64,000 bases of DNA from Eubacteriales bacterium. Lineage in GTDB: Bacteria; Bacillota_A; Clostridia; Saccharofermentanales; DTU023. The notes under the pieces were generated by a model. It saw nothing but the letters and a program-made list of their open reading frames with translations, made no database searches and had not been told where the DNA came from. This document shows, one piece after another, positions 27,160 to 35,546 of the stretch. Position 1 is the first letter of the stretch. The number at the start of each line of letters is the position of its first letter. The position numbers and the translations under genes were made by a program. The stretch lies in the NCBI GenBank assembly GCA_030532185.1, contig JAUNLO010000004.1:1-64000 (forward strand), in the 5' to 3' direction.

Positions 27160-27216
27160 TTGTGCAAAAATTTTAATATCTAAAGCTTGAAATTGTGCAC
27201 TATACAATGCTATACT
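27160..27216 (+). promoter_or_regulatory. promoter and paired TTGTGCA operator of opp system 1
   Basis: TTGAAA (27187-27192), an 18-nt spacer and TATACT (27211-27216) with upstream TG form an extended -10 promoter. Two TTGTGCA sites lie at 27160-27166 and 27193-27199, the second inside the spacer. The same plan recurs at 35403-35460 before opp system 2. The 7-bp sites are direct repeats 33 bp apart, about three helical turns, which fits a cooperative regulator; which one is unknown. Confidence 0.7.
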
Positions 27217-27222
27217 GACCAG

Positions 27223-27302
27223 CAAACCCAAGGGTGCTTAACGTGAACAGCACTTTGCGTACTTGCTTCCCTTGAAGAATAAAAAATGGAGGATTCTAAA
27301 AC
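27223..27302 (+). promoter_or_regulatory. 5' leader of opp system 1
   Basis: The ~80-nt leader has a closing stem CAAGGG/CCCTTG (27229-27234 with 27269-27274) around about 34 nt, then GGAGGA before the ATG. System 2 has a leader of similar length with a comparable closing stem. No known riboswitch class is recognised. Confidence 0.35.
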
Positions 27303-29486
27303 ATGAAGAAACTTTTGGCTAGTATGCTAGCTCTCGTCATGCTTTTCGGCATGCTTGCTCTGGCGGCTCCCGTACTTGCAGAAGAGGCAGAGTTGGAAGA
27401 ACCCGAACAGATTATGACGGATGCTGACACCTTGGTTGTTGGAGCACCCGAACTTAACGCTGACTACATCAACGGTTTCGGTAACTCATCCTATGACGTT
27501 TACATCAAATACCTGCTTGGCACCTATGGTGGTGAAGCTGGTTATGCTACCTACTTCTCTGATGAAGCTGGTCAGTTCATCTTGAACCCTACCGTAACAA
27601 GCAAGGAACCTGAGGTTACTGAGCATGAAGACGGCTCTAAAACCTACACCTTCTTCTTGGCCGAAGACCTAAAATGGAATGACGGCGAACCTGTTACAGC
27701 TCTCGACTATGTCTTCACCAATTTCTTCTTAGCTTCTCCTGAGTGGATGGCGCAAGGTGCTAACAACTCCATGACTGGTGAGGACTATGTGGGCTTTGAT
27801 GCTTATCATGCCGGCGAAACGAGAGTATTTGAGGGTGTTAAGCTGATTGACGACTACACCTTCTCTGTTACCCTGAAAGCCGATAAACTCCCTTACTTCT
27901 ATGAAACCGCCATCGCGGCCTCTGTTCCCACGCCTATTCATCGTTATGCTCCTAGCCTGACGGTAGTAGATAATGAGTTGGTAGTTAAAGAAGGCTATGA
28001 AGTAACCGAAGAAGACAAGGCTTCCATCGTAGAAAATGCCGGCTATAAGGTAACTGAAGCCCAGGCAGCTCTGGATGAAGAACAAGCCTGGTGGGAAGAC
28101 TATCAAGCCCAACAAGCTGAAGCAGCCGGTGAGGATGCTGAAGTTGAAGAAGGCGGCTTGCCCGGTATCCCTGCAGCTGACGTAGCTGACGAAGAAGACT
28201 ATCTGGCTAAGCTGCAAAAGGCAGTTGATGATGCCCAGCAGTATGTGGCTGACCTGGAATCCGGTGCTATTGAGATGGATCCTCTGGAATCCCTCATGAC
28301 GGAAGCTGCTTTAGATGTAGCTTATAACTTCCGCTTTAAGCCTGATGTCACCTGTGGACCCTACCAGTTTGTAGAATATGCCAACCGCATGGCTAAGGTT
28401 ACCTTGAACCCTGAGCACAAGGGTGACCGCAATGGTAAGCTCCCCGTTATCAAGAACATTATCGTTCAGACTGTTAACTCTGCCCTGGATATGGACTTCA
28501 TTATTGCCGGTTACATCGACCTGGTACCTGGCTTTACCGAAGCTGCCAAGATTAACAAGGGTAAAGATAATCCTGATAAAGTTGCTTTTACTAACTATCC
28601 TCGTAACGGTTACGGCCTGCTGGCCATCCGCAATGACTATAGCCCCACCCAATATCCTGGCGTACGGAAAGCTATTGCCTACTCCATCGACCGTGATGAA
28701 TTTGTAACTACCATCTCTGGTGGTTATGGCCTCGTAGTTGACGGTTGCTTTGGTATCGACCAATTTGAGTATGTGGATCGTGGTGAAGAGATTGAGTCGC
28801 ATGAGGATTGGGTCCACTACACCCTTAACGCTGACCAGGCCAATGAAGCTCTAGATACTACACCTTACATCTTTGAAGCTGACGGTGTAACTCCTTGGGA
28901 TCCCGCCAAAGCTCAAGACGCCTACGACAATGACAAGGAAAACTTTGACTATTGGCGTTACGATGAAAATGGTAATGAGTTACGGATTGTCCACTATGGT
29001 GCCACTGGTATTGAAACCACCAACTTGATTCAAGTTATGCTGCCGGATAACGCCAAGCGTGTGGGTATGAACTACATCGTAAACCCTGTAGACTTTGCCA
29101 CCTTGCTGGATGTTTACTACGGTGATGCTCCGGAAGATACGACCAACGTGGCCTCTTGCTTCAATATGGGTACTGGCTTCGCTATTCCCGATGATAAATA
29201 CTACTCCTACCATTCCTCTCAAATTGGGGTTGGTAGTAACAATGACCGTGTAAACAGCCCTGAACTGGATGAGATTATCGACACCATGCGTCGTGCTGAC
29301 CCCACGGATGTTGATACCTGGGAAGATGGCTGGGTAAAATTCCAACTTTGGTACAATGCCAATCTGCCTAATATCCCTCTGTATGCTAATGACTACCACA
29401 CCTTCTTCACTGTACGTGTACAAGGTCATGATGCTACTCCCATGTGGGATTGGTACAATGATATTTACGATATGTACCTAGAATAA
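27303..29486 (+). CDS. oligopeptide ABC transporter substrate-binding protein 1 (SBP_bac_5), no lipobox
   Basis: The 727-residue extracellular peptide-binding protein belongs to the OppA/DppA family (YTFFLAEDLKWNDGEPVTALDYVFT; CGPYQF; YPGVRKAIAYSIDRDEF). The signal peptide ends VLA-EE near residue 26 and has no cysteine, so it is not a standard lipoprotein. A Glu/Ala-rich helical segment at about 218-335, with many charged residues and a low-complexity centre, is inserted before CGPYQF and explains much of the extra length over the usual ~540. A ribosome site GGAGG precedes the ATG. First gene of opp system 1. Confidence 0.92.
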   Translation: MKKLLASMLALVMLFGMLALAAPVLAEEAELEEPEQIMTDADTLVVGAPELNADYINGFGNSSYDVYIKYLLGTYGGEAGYATYFSDEAGQFILNPTVTSKEPEVTEHEDGSKTYTFFLAEDLKWNDGEPVTALDYVFTNFFLASPEWMAQGANNSMTGEDYVGFDAYHAGETRVFEGVKLIDDYTFSVTLKADKLPYFYETAIAASVPTPIHRYAPSLTVVDNELVVKEGYEVTEEDKASIVENAGYKVTEAQAALDEEQAWWEDYQAQQAEAAGEDAEVEEGGLPGIPAADVADEEDYLAKLQKAVDDAQQYVADLESGAIEMDPLESLMTEAALDVAYNFRFKPDVTCGPYQFVEYANRMAKVTLNPEHKGDRNGKLPVIKNIIVQTVNSALDMDFIIAGYIDLVPGFTEAAKINKGKDNPDKVAFTNYPRNGYGLLAIRNDYSPTQYPGVRKAIAYSIDRDEFVTTISGGYGLVVDGCFGIDQFEYVDRGEEIESHEDWVHYTLNADQANEALDTTPYIFEADGVTPWDPAKAQDAYDNDKENFDYWRYDENGNELRIVHYGATGIETTNLIQVMLPDNAKRVGMNYIVNPVDFATLLDVYYGDAPEDTTNVASCFNMGTGFAIPDDKYYSYHSSQIGVGSNNDRVNSPELDEIIDTMRRADPTDVDTWEDGWVKFQLWYNANLPNIPLYANDYHTFFTVRVQGHDATPMWDWYNDIYDMYLE

Positions 29487-29545
29487 TTGCTGAATAGCTA
29501 AAATATTCAGTAAATTATAGTTTATTAACTTAATTTATGCTTAAA

Positions 29546-29583
29546 CCTTTTGGGGAGTGCTACGGCCTCCCCAAAAGGATTTT
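29546..29583 (+). terminator. attenuating hairpin between oppA1 and oppB1
   Basis: A perfect 12-bp stem CCTTTTGGGGAG/CTCCCCAAAAGG with a 9-nt loop is followed by ATTTTTA. Such partial terminators after binding-protein genes keep the binding protein in excess over the membrane parts. Confidence 0.8.
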
Positions 29584-29683
29584 TAGGGAAAATGTATGTT
29601 TTCTCGCACTCATTAACTTCTTATACGTTCGATGAGTTATTTTTGTCAGTCTTGACAGAGGTTACTACAGTTTAGGAGACAAG

Positions 29684-30649
29684 ATGTCAATATTAAAGTA
29701 TATTTTGCGACGGTTTTTCAACTTGATCCCCGTCCTCATAATTATCTCTATTCTCCTCTTTGGCCTGTCTAAGCTTATGCCCGGCAATCCTGTGGACTTG
29801 ATGATGCCCCAGTCCGGCTTTAAAAATGAGCAGCAAAAGATGGAAATGCGGGCTGCCATTGAGAAGAAGTATGGCTTTGATAAATCCATACCTGTCCAGT
29901 ATATTAACTGGGTCTCGCGTATGTTTAATGGTGACTTAGGAGAATCTACGGTTTATCGTAGGCCAGTTAAGGATTTGATTGCTGAGCCGCTGCGGAATAC
30001 CCTGATTTTGAATATTGGTGTCACCTTGATTTCTTTCATCATATCTTTATTTATAGGGATACGAGCGGCGGTGCATAGGGGAGGGATATTTGATAAATTA
30101 ACCCAGGTAATTTCTATCATTGGTATATCTTTACCAACTTTCTTTTTTGGACTTACCTTGATATTCCTTCTGGCCTTAACTTGGCGAGTTTTACCTCCCG
30201 GCGGTATGCCCCGCAACCAAGTTTTCTCAGAATGGATTAAGTATCTAATCTTGCCCTCCTTGACTTTGATTTTGGGTTCCTTAGCCTCAACCTCCCGCTA
30301 TGTGCGTAACTCCATGCTTGATTCTCTGAGTCAAGACTATGTACGTACAGCGCGTGCCAAGGGCTTATCTGAACGCAAGGTCATCTATTCTCATGCCTTC
30401 CGCAATGCTTTAATTCCTGTAGTTACTATTGTTGCTTGGTCCTTGACTGGCCTCCTAGGTGGTGCAGCAATTACGGAGCAGGTTTTTTCCTACAACGGGA
30501 TTGGACGTTTTCTTATTAGCTCAGTAATTGCGCGTGACTACAACGTGGTCATGGCCTTGAATATGATGTATGCTGTCCTATCTGTCTTGGGTAACCTGCT
30601 TATGGACATAGGCTACTCTCTGGTAGATCCACGTGTGAGACTGGAATAG
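29684..30649 (+). CDS. oligopeptide ABC transporter permease OppB-like 1
   Basis: This 321-residue inner-membrane permease forms the channel with OppC. It has the family N terminus (ILRRFFNLIPVLIIISILLFGLSKLMPGNP in overlapping parts), the EAA loop ARAKGLSERKVIYSHAFRNALIP that docks on the ATPases, and GGAAITEQVFSYNGIG. About six spans; length is normal. An AGGAG site precedes the ATG. It carries no insert, unlike its partner. Confidence 0.95.
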   Translation: MSILKYILRRFFNLIPVLIIISILLFGLSKLMPGNPVDLMMPQSGFKNEQQKMEMRAAIEKKYGFDKSIPVQYINWVSRMFNGDLGESTVYRRPVKDLIAEPLRNTLILNIGVTLISFIISLFIGIRAAVHRGGIFDKLTQVISIIGISLPTFFFGLTLIFLLALTWRVLPPGGMPRNQVFSEWIKYLILPSLTLILGSLASTSRYVRNSMLDSLSQDYVRTARAKGLSERKVIYSHAFRNALIPVVTIVAWSLTGLLGGAAITEQVFSYNGIGRFLISSVIARDYNVVMALNMMYAVLSVLGNLLMDIGYSLVDPRVRLE

Positions 30650-30658
30650 GAGGCGGTT

Positions 30659-32479
30659 ATGAACAAAAATACCAAGCAGATAATTGATAAAAATGCTCCT
30701 AAAACTGGTCAGGATCTTTTACGTGAAGAAGCGGTCATGTCACCCTGGCGGATGGTTTGGCGGAGTTTTTCACACACACCTCTGGGCATGCTTGGCCTCA
30801 TGGTTTTTATCGGCATTTTCTTACTTATCTTTGTGGGATCTCAGTATTTAAAATTTGATCCTTATTTTGCCATGGGTGTTATGCGCAATATCCGTCCCGG
30901 CTCTGGTTATATGGATATCCCAGCAGATATGCTAGAGGAGGGCGTTAAGGATATTTCTATAGGAATTACATATTCTGTAGGGACTTCGCAAGCTGATAAT
31001 TATTATTTCTGGGGCTTTGACTCCTTTGGTAACTTGGGTATGCCGGAAGAGGTCGCCCAGGTTTTAGCCAACAAGTCTGTGAAACAAGCCGTAGCTGGTG
31101 ACCGACATATCCTGGTCTTAACCGAGGACGACGAAATCTATGGCTGGGGTAATAATGAGTTTCAGCAAACAGTTTTCCCGGAAAATCTCAAGCAGATTGC
31201 CCAAGATGAAGGTGTAAAGAAAATTGGTGCGGGTGATGCCTACTCTGTAATGCTTACCGAGGAGGGCAACCTCTTCGTCTGGGGTTCCACCATGCCTAAT
31301 CGCCTCAATCGCATTCCCAAAGATCTCAATGGTATGGTCGAGGATTTCCGGGTGGGCTCGGTCAATATTCTCTGCCTCTTAAATGATGGTTCCCTGCGTT
31401 TAATTGGTTCCAAGGGTTCGGAAATTGATACTGCTATGCCTGAAATTCTTAAGCAGCCGGGTAATGATATCGTATCCTTTGCCCGTACCCAGTATTCCGG
31501 TGTGGTTGCCTTGGGTAATGGCGAATTAATTACCTGGGGTAGTAGTAACGAAAAGGCCTCCACCTATCCGGAAATGGAGGGTAAGGTTATTCAGGTAGCC
31601 TCCGGCCGCTTGCATTTCTCTGCTCTAACCGATACCGGCAAGGTATATTCTTGGGGCATTAACAACTACAAGGCCGCGGATTTCCCGGAGGTTCAAGAGG
31701 GTGAGTATCTCTATTCCGGCTTCTTTAATAACTATGTCCTCAAAGATTCCGGGCATGATTATCAAGCCTGGGGCCTGGATGGCTTTTTGCTAGGTTCTGA
31801 TGACAATGGCCGCGACCTCTTCACCCGTCTGATACATGGCGGCAAAATGAACCTCTTAGTGGCAGCCTTGGGCTCTCTAATCCAGGTCGTTATTGGTCTG
31901 ACTGTAGGACTAATTTCTGGCTACTATGGAGGGATAGTAGATAACTTCTTAATGAGATTCTCAGAGATTATTGCATCCTTCCCCTTCTATCCCTTGATTA
32001 TTACTTTGGCGGCTATCTTACCTCCGGACTTCTCCCAATACACCCGTATGATGATGATTATTATAATTTTGGGTGTTTTGGGTTGGACGGGGATTGCCCG
32101 CTTGATTCGCGGCCAAATTATTGCGGAACGTGAAAAAGACTATATAACGGCTGCTAAGGCCTTAGGTTTGAGGGATAAGAAGATTATTCTAGCCCATATC
32201 TTACCTAATGTTATGTCTATCATCATCGTTAACTTAACTCTAGGTTTCGCCGGCATGTTACTAACAGAAGCCGGGCTTTCCTTCCTCGGTTTTGGTGTAG
32301 TGGAACCCTTACCCTCCTGGGGTAATATGATGACTGCGGCCCAGTCTGCTGACGTTATGCAGCTCTACTGGTGGCGCTGGATTTTCCCGGGTTTAGCTAT
32401 TTTCATCACAGCACTGTCTGTTAACCTCATCGGTGACTCCCTGCGTGATGCCTTAGATCCCAAGGCCATGGAAAGGTAG
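30659..32479 (+). CDS. OppC-like permease with an inserted RCC1-type beta-propeller
   Basis: The 606-residue permease is twice the normal OppC size (about 300). TM1 lies at about 42-63 and the normal core resumes at LGSDDNGRDLFTRL (378-391), followed by the remaining spans and the EAA loop AAKALGLRDKKIILAHILPN. Between them, residues 100-375 hold seven RCC1-like repeats, each with a [AV]xGxxH-like start and a hydrophobic-WG step: WG at 118, 163, 208, 293, 332 and 371, and IG at 249. Spacing is 39-45 residues, as in seven-blade RCC1 propellers. By topology the propeller is outside the membrane. It follows oppB1 by 9 nt with an AGGAGG site. Confidence 0.93.
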   Translation: MNKNTKQIIDKNAPKTGQDLLREEAVMSPWRMVWRSFSHTPLGMLGLMVFIGIFLLIFVGSQYLKFDPYFAMGVMRNIRPGSGYMDIPADMLEEGVKDISIGITYSVGTSQADNYYFWGFDSFGNLGMPEEVAQVLANKSVKQAVAGDRHILVLTEDDEIYGWGNNEFQQTVFPENLKQIAQDEGVKKIGAGDAYSVMLTEEGNLFVWGSTMPNRLNRIPKDLNGMVEDFRVGSVNILCLLNDGSLRLIGSKGSEIDTAMPEILKQPGNDIVSFARTQYSGVVALGNGELITWGSSNEKASTYPEMEGKVIQVASGRLHFSALTDTGKVYSWGINNYKAADFPEVQEGEYLYSGFFNNYVLKDSGHDYQAWGLDGFLLGSDDNGRDLFTRLIHGGKMNLLVAALGSLIQVVIGLTVGLISGYYGGIVDNFLMRFSEIIASFPFYPLIITLAAILPPDFSQYTRMMMIIIILGVLGWTGIARLIRGQIIAEREKDYITAAKALGLRDKKIILAHILPNVMSIIIVNLTLGFAGMLLTEAGLSFLGFGVVEPLPSWGNMMTAAQSADVMQLYWWRWIFPGLAIFITALSVNLIGDSLRDALDPKAMER

Positions 32480-32487
32480 GTATCTCT

Positions 32488-33483
32488 ATGGCTTTATTAG
32501 AAATTAAAAATTTACATACTTATTTCACCACTAAAAAAGGCCTAATTAAGGCCGTAGATGGTGTGGACCTCTCAATTGAAGCAGGAAGGACCATGGGGCT
32601 AGTAGGAGAATCTGGTTCCGGTAAAAGCCAGACTGCTATGTCCATTATGCAGTTATTTGAGAAAAACCAAAAAATCTTCGAAGGTGAAATATTTTTCAAT
32701 GGCAAGAAGATTTCAGACCTCTCCCATAGGCAGATGGAACGTATTCGTGGTAATGATATTTCCATGATTTTCCAGGAGCCCATGACTTCACTTAATCCCG
32801 TGTTTACGGTGGAGAGACAACTATCTGAGGTCTTAATTCTCCATCAACACATGAATAAGCGGGAAGCTGCAGAAAAGGCCAAAGACCTACTTAGCATGGT
32901 GAAGATTCCTAATCCTGATGTGGTGGTAAAGCAATATCCTTTTGAACTGTCGGGTGGTATGAACCAGCGGGTGATGATTGCCATGGCCTTAGCCTGTAGA
33001 CCCCAGCTCTTAATCGCAGATGAACCCACTACTGCCCTGGATGTAACGATTCAGGCCCAGGTACTCAAGTTGATGAACCAGCTTAAGCACGAAACCCATA
33101 CCGCAATTTTATTTATTACCCATGATTTGGGCGTAATTAATCAAATGGCCGATGATGTATCTGTTATGTATTGTGGTCAAGTTGTGGAATCTGCACCTGC
33201 TTCCGTCATCTTCCGCGAAGGTATGTCCCGCTACCAACACCCCTATACGGAGGGCCTGCTAAGGTCTATTCCTGCTATGACCACGGATCGCACCGAGCGG
33301 CTAGATGCTATTCCGGGGTCCGTGCCCCACCCCCTGGCTATCCCTGAGGGCTGTCGCTTCGCTGATCGCTGCAAGTATTGCACAGAGCGCTGTCGGCAAG
33401 AAATGCCTGAGCTTCGTGAAGTAGATAGCAAGCATACGATTCGCTGCCACTATCCGGAGAAAGGGGTAAGAGCTAATGGATAA
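32488..33483 (+). CDS. oligopeptide ABC transporter ATPase OppD-like 1
   Basis: The 331-residue ATPase has Walker A GESGSGKSQTA, Q-loop [10 protein letters not shown], signature [15 protein letters not shown], Walker [13 protein letters not shown] and switch His in THDLG. The C-terminal extension with CRFADRCKYCTERC is the Opp/Dpp-specific cysteine-rich region. Length is normal. It overlaps the next gene by 8 nt. Confidence 0.96.
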   Translation: MALLEIKNLHTYFTTKKGLIKAVDGVDLSIEAGRTMGLVGESGSGKSQTAMSIMQLFEKNQKIFEGEIFFNGKKISDLSHRQMERIRGNDISMIFQEPMTSLNPVFTVERQLSEVLILHQHMNKREAAEKAKDLLSMVKIPNPDVVVKQYPFELSGGMNQRVMIAMALACRPQLLIADEPTTALDVTIQAQVLKLMNQLKHETHTAILFITHDLGVINQMADDVSVMYCGQVVESAPASVIFREGMSRYQHPYTEGLLRSIPAMTTDRTERLDAIPGSVPHPLAIPEGCRFADRCKYCTERCRQEMPELREVDSKHTIRCHYPEKGVRANG

Positions 33484-35095
33484 TAAGCAAGTAAAACAAG
33501 ATAAGCAGCCCTTATTCAAGATTCGCAATTTAAAAAAGTACTTCCCCCTGAAGAAGAAGGCTTTTTCTCGCCAACAAGAATATGTGCATGCTAATGAGAA
33601 CATTAGTCTAGATATTTATCGTGGCGAGACCCTGGGCTTAGTAGGGGAGTCAGGCTGTGGTAAGTCTACTTTGGGACGAACCATCCTGCAAATTTATCCT
33701 GCGACGGATGGGCAGATTATTTACTATGGTGCTAGCCTGGGCGATGTTAATCCCAAGTATGCCCGTGACGCTATCTGTGCGATACCCAGCCTGTATCCTG
33801 CCTACAAAAAAGATCTTCAGAACTTTCAAGCCCTGGAAGCCAAGGCTGAGGCACAAGCTGAACAAGGCGATGTGGAACCTGCCCTCTTGGATGATATCCT
33901 GCAAAAACGTAGGGAACTGGCTAATAAATATGACGTCATGCTACGTTTGGCAGGTGGACTCCTGGTGTGTGATAACCTCAACCAGGTTTCTCAGCTCCTC
34001 ATGGAAGAATTAGATGTTTTTGCTGCCTATAGTAAAATTAAAAACCGCATTAAAGAGCTAGAAGTCCAGGAAGAACTGAGCCCGGGTAGCTCTGCTAAAC
34101 GTAGCCAAGAACTAGCTGAACTAAGACCTCAGGCCACAAAATTAAAGGAAAAATCTGATGCTAAACGGCAAGCCGTGGAAAAGCTGCGTCAGAGTCTTGC
34201 TGACCAAGAGGGCTTTGCAGAACTCGAGGAACGCCTGGATTGGGGTATTGACTTAAGCAAGTTGACTAACGAAGAGATTCGTCCCCTACGTAAACAGATT
34301 CAGATTATCTTCCAAGATCCCTATTCTTCTCTAGATACCAGGATGACCTTGGGTAATATTATTGGTGAGGGTGTCATTGCGCACGGCATGCTTAGCTCCA
34401 ATAAGTCCAAGGAATATAACGAGTATATTCAAGAGGTGATGGGAGAATGTGGTTTAGCACCTTATTTTATCCATCGTTATCCGCACCAGTTTTCGGGCGG
34501 ACAGAGACAGAGAATTGGTATTGCTAGAGCCTTGGCAGTACAGCCTGAATTCATTGTTTGCGATGAAGCTGTATCGGCCTTGGACGTTTCTATCCAGTCC
34601 CAAGTAATTAACTTACTTTCGGATCTTAAGGAACAGAGAGGATTAACCTATCTCTTTATTACCCATGACCTGTCTGTAGTAAAGTACATTTCTGACCGTA
34701 TTGCTGTCATGTATCTTGGTGTAGTCGTAGAATTGGCTGATTCCGATGAATTATTCGCTAATCCTATGCATCCTTATACCCAAGCACTCCTGCAAGCTAT
34801 CCCTCGAACTGATGTGGAAGAACAGGAGATAAGCGTGCTGGAAGGAGATATCCCTTCCGCGGTACGGCCGCCTAGTGGTTGTCGTTTCCACACGCGGTGT
34901 AAGTACTGTATGGAGGTATGTTCTCAATTTGAACCAGAATTTATTAGGGTAAATAACCAGCACCAGATTGCTTGTCATCTTATGGATCTTTCTGAGCAAG
35001 AACGCCAAGAATATATGGCCCAAAAAGACGCTGAAGCTCTGGCGCGTGCTGCTGAGGCTGACCGTTTGGCCCATGAAGCCATTCAGAAGATTTAG
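33476..35095 (+). CDS. oligopeptide ABC transporter ATPase OppF-like 1 with helical insert
   Basis: The 539-residue ATPase is about 170 residues longer than its paralogue in system 2. Walker [10 protein letters not shown] is at 57-65, then residues about 87-258 form an inserted, mostly helical and charged region with likely coiled coils (KIKNRIKELEVQEEL; ELAELRPQATKLKEKSDAK). The canonical chain resumes at [26 protein letters not shown], followed by signature [15 protein letters not shown] and Walker B FIVCDEAVSALD. The frame is open throughout, so it is not a frameshift. The C-terminal CRFHTRCKYCMEVC region is intact. Confidence 0.93.
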   Translation: MDNKQVKQDKQPLFKIRNLKKYFPLKKKAFSRQQEYVHANENISLDIYRGETLGLVGESGCGKSTLGRTILQIYPATDGQIIYYGASLGDVNPKYARDAICAIPSLYPAYKKDLQNFQALEAKAEAQAEQGDVEPALLDDILQKRRELANKYDVMLRLAGGLLVCDNLNQVSQLLMEELDVFAAYSKIKNRIKELEVQEELSPGSSAKRSQELAELRPQATKLKEKSDAKRQAVEKLRQSLADQEGFAELEERLDWGIDLSKLTNEEIRPLRKQIQIIFQDPYSSLDTRMTLGNIIGEGVIAHGMLSSNKSKEYNEYIQEVMGECGLAPYFIHRYPHQFSGGQRQRIGIARALAVQPEFIVCDEAVSALDVSIQSQVINLLSDLKEQRGLTYLFITHDLSVVKYISDRIAVMYLGVVVELADSDELFANPMHPYTQALLQAIPRTDVEEQEISVLEGDIPSAVRPPSGCRFHTRCKYCMEVCSQFEPEFIRVNNQHQIACHLMDLSEQERQEYMAQKDAEALARAAEADRLAHEAIQKI

Positions 35096-35106
35096 GAGTC
35101 TCTGCC

Positions 35107-35319
35107 GTGTTTGAGAAAAGAGACGTGTTTCAAGACTTAACAGCGGAAGAGATAAGGGAAAAGGAAGACAAGGTCCAAGCTATGGATTTTTCCAACCGTG
35201 AAGTGTGGGAACTCTATAAGGTGGCTCTCAAGACTCTCCTTCCTATAGTTCTCTTTCTTTTAGCCGGTTTTGGAGCCTTCTATTTTCTCTTTAAACTGTG
35301 GTTGGCTTCCGTCTCCTGA
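35107..35319 (+). CDS. small single-span membrane protein, end of opp system 1
   Basis: The 70-residue protein of no known family has a charged N-terminal half and one C-terminal membrane span (about 46-66). The stretch before and in the span, S-N-R-E-V-W-E-L ... A-G-F-G, matches S-R-R-E-F-W-A-L ... A-A-F-G of the small protein after opp system 2, without gaps. The GTG start follows AGGAG at the end of oppF1, 11 nt away, so it is in the operon. An accessory of the importer is possible. Confidence 0.7.
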   Translation: MFEKRDVFQDLTAEEIREKEDKVQAMDFSNREVWELYKVALKTLLPIVLFLLAGFGAFYFLFKLWLASVS

Positions 35320-35360
35320 CTTGAGAAATTATTTCTAAAACTGTATAATATATACAAAAC

Positions 35361-35390
35361 AAGGCCGTTTCTACCGAAACGGCCTTGTCC
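35361..35390 (+). terminator. terminator of opp system 1
   Basis: A perfect 10-bp stem AAGGCCGTTT/AAACGGCCTT with a 6-nt loop, followed by GTCCTATTTT. The tail is imperfect, but the place fits the end of the operon. Confidence 0.8.
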
Positions 35391-35402
35391 TATTTTGTGT
35401 GA

Positions 35403-35460
35403 TTGTGCAAAAATCTCTGCCCCTTTGTTCTTGATGTTGTGCATACCTTAATGCTATACT
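35403..35460 (+). promoter_or_regulatory. promoter and paired TTGTGCA operator of opp system 2
   Basis: TTGATG (35431-35436), an 18-nt spacer and TATACT (35455-35460) with upstream TG. TTGTGCA sites lie at 35403-35409 and 35437-35443, 34 bp apart, the second in the spacer. The plan equals that of system 1. The leader (to 35546) has a closing stem GCAGGGA/TCCCTGC (35472-35478 with 35512-35518). Confidence 0.7.
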
Positions 35461-35546
35461 GCCTCACAAGAGCAGGGAGCTCTTATGCTAACTGTGCTTA
35501 TCATGATGGTTTCCCTGCACATATCAAAATTGGAGGACTCTAAAAC

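Noticed and set aside
33734..34250. Insert in oppF1 as a frameshift or mobile insertion
   Set aside because: The frame stays open, base composition is like the neighbours, and no terminal repeats or target duplication are seen.
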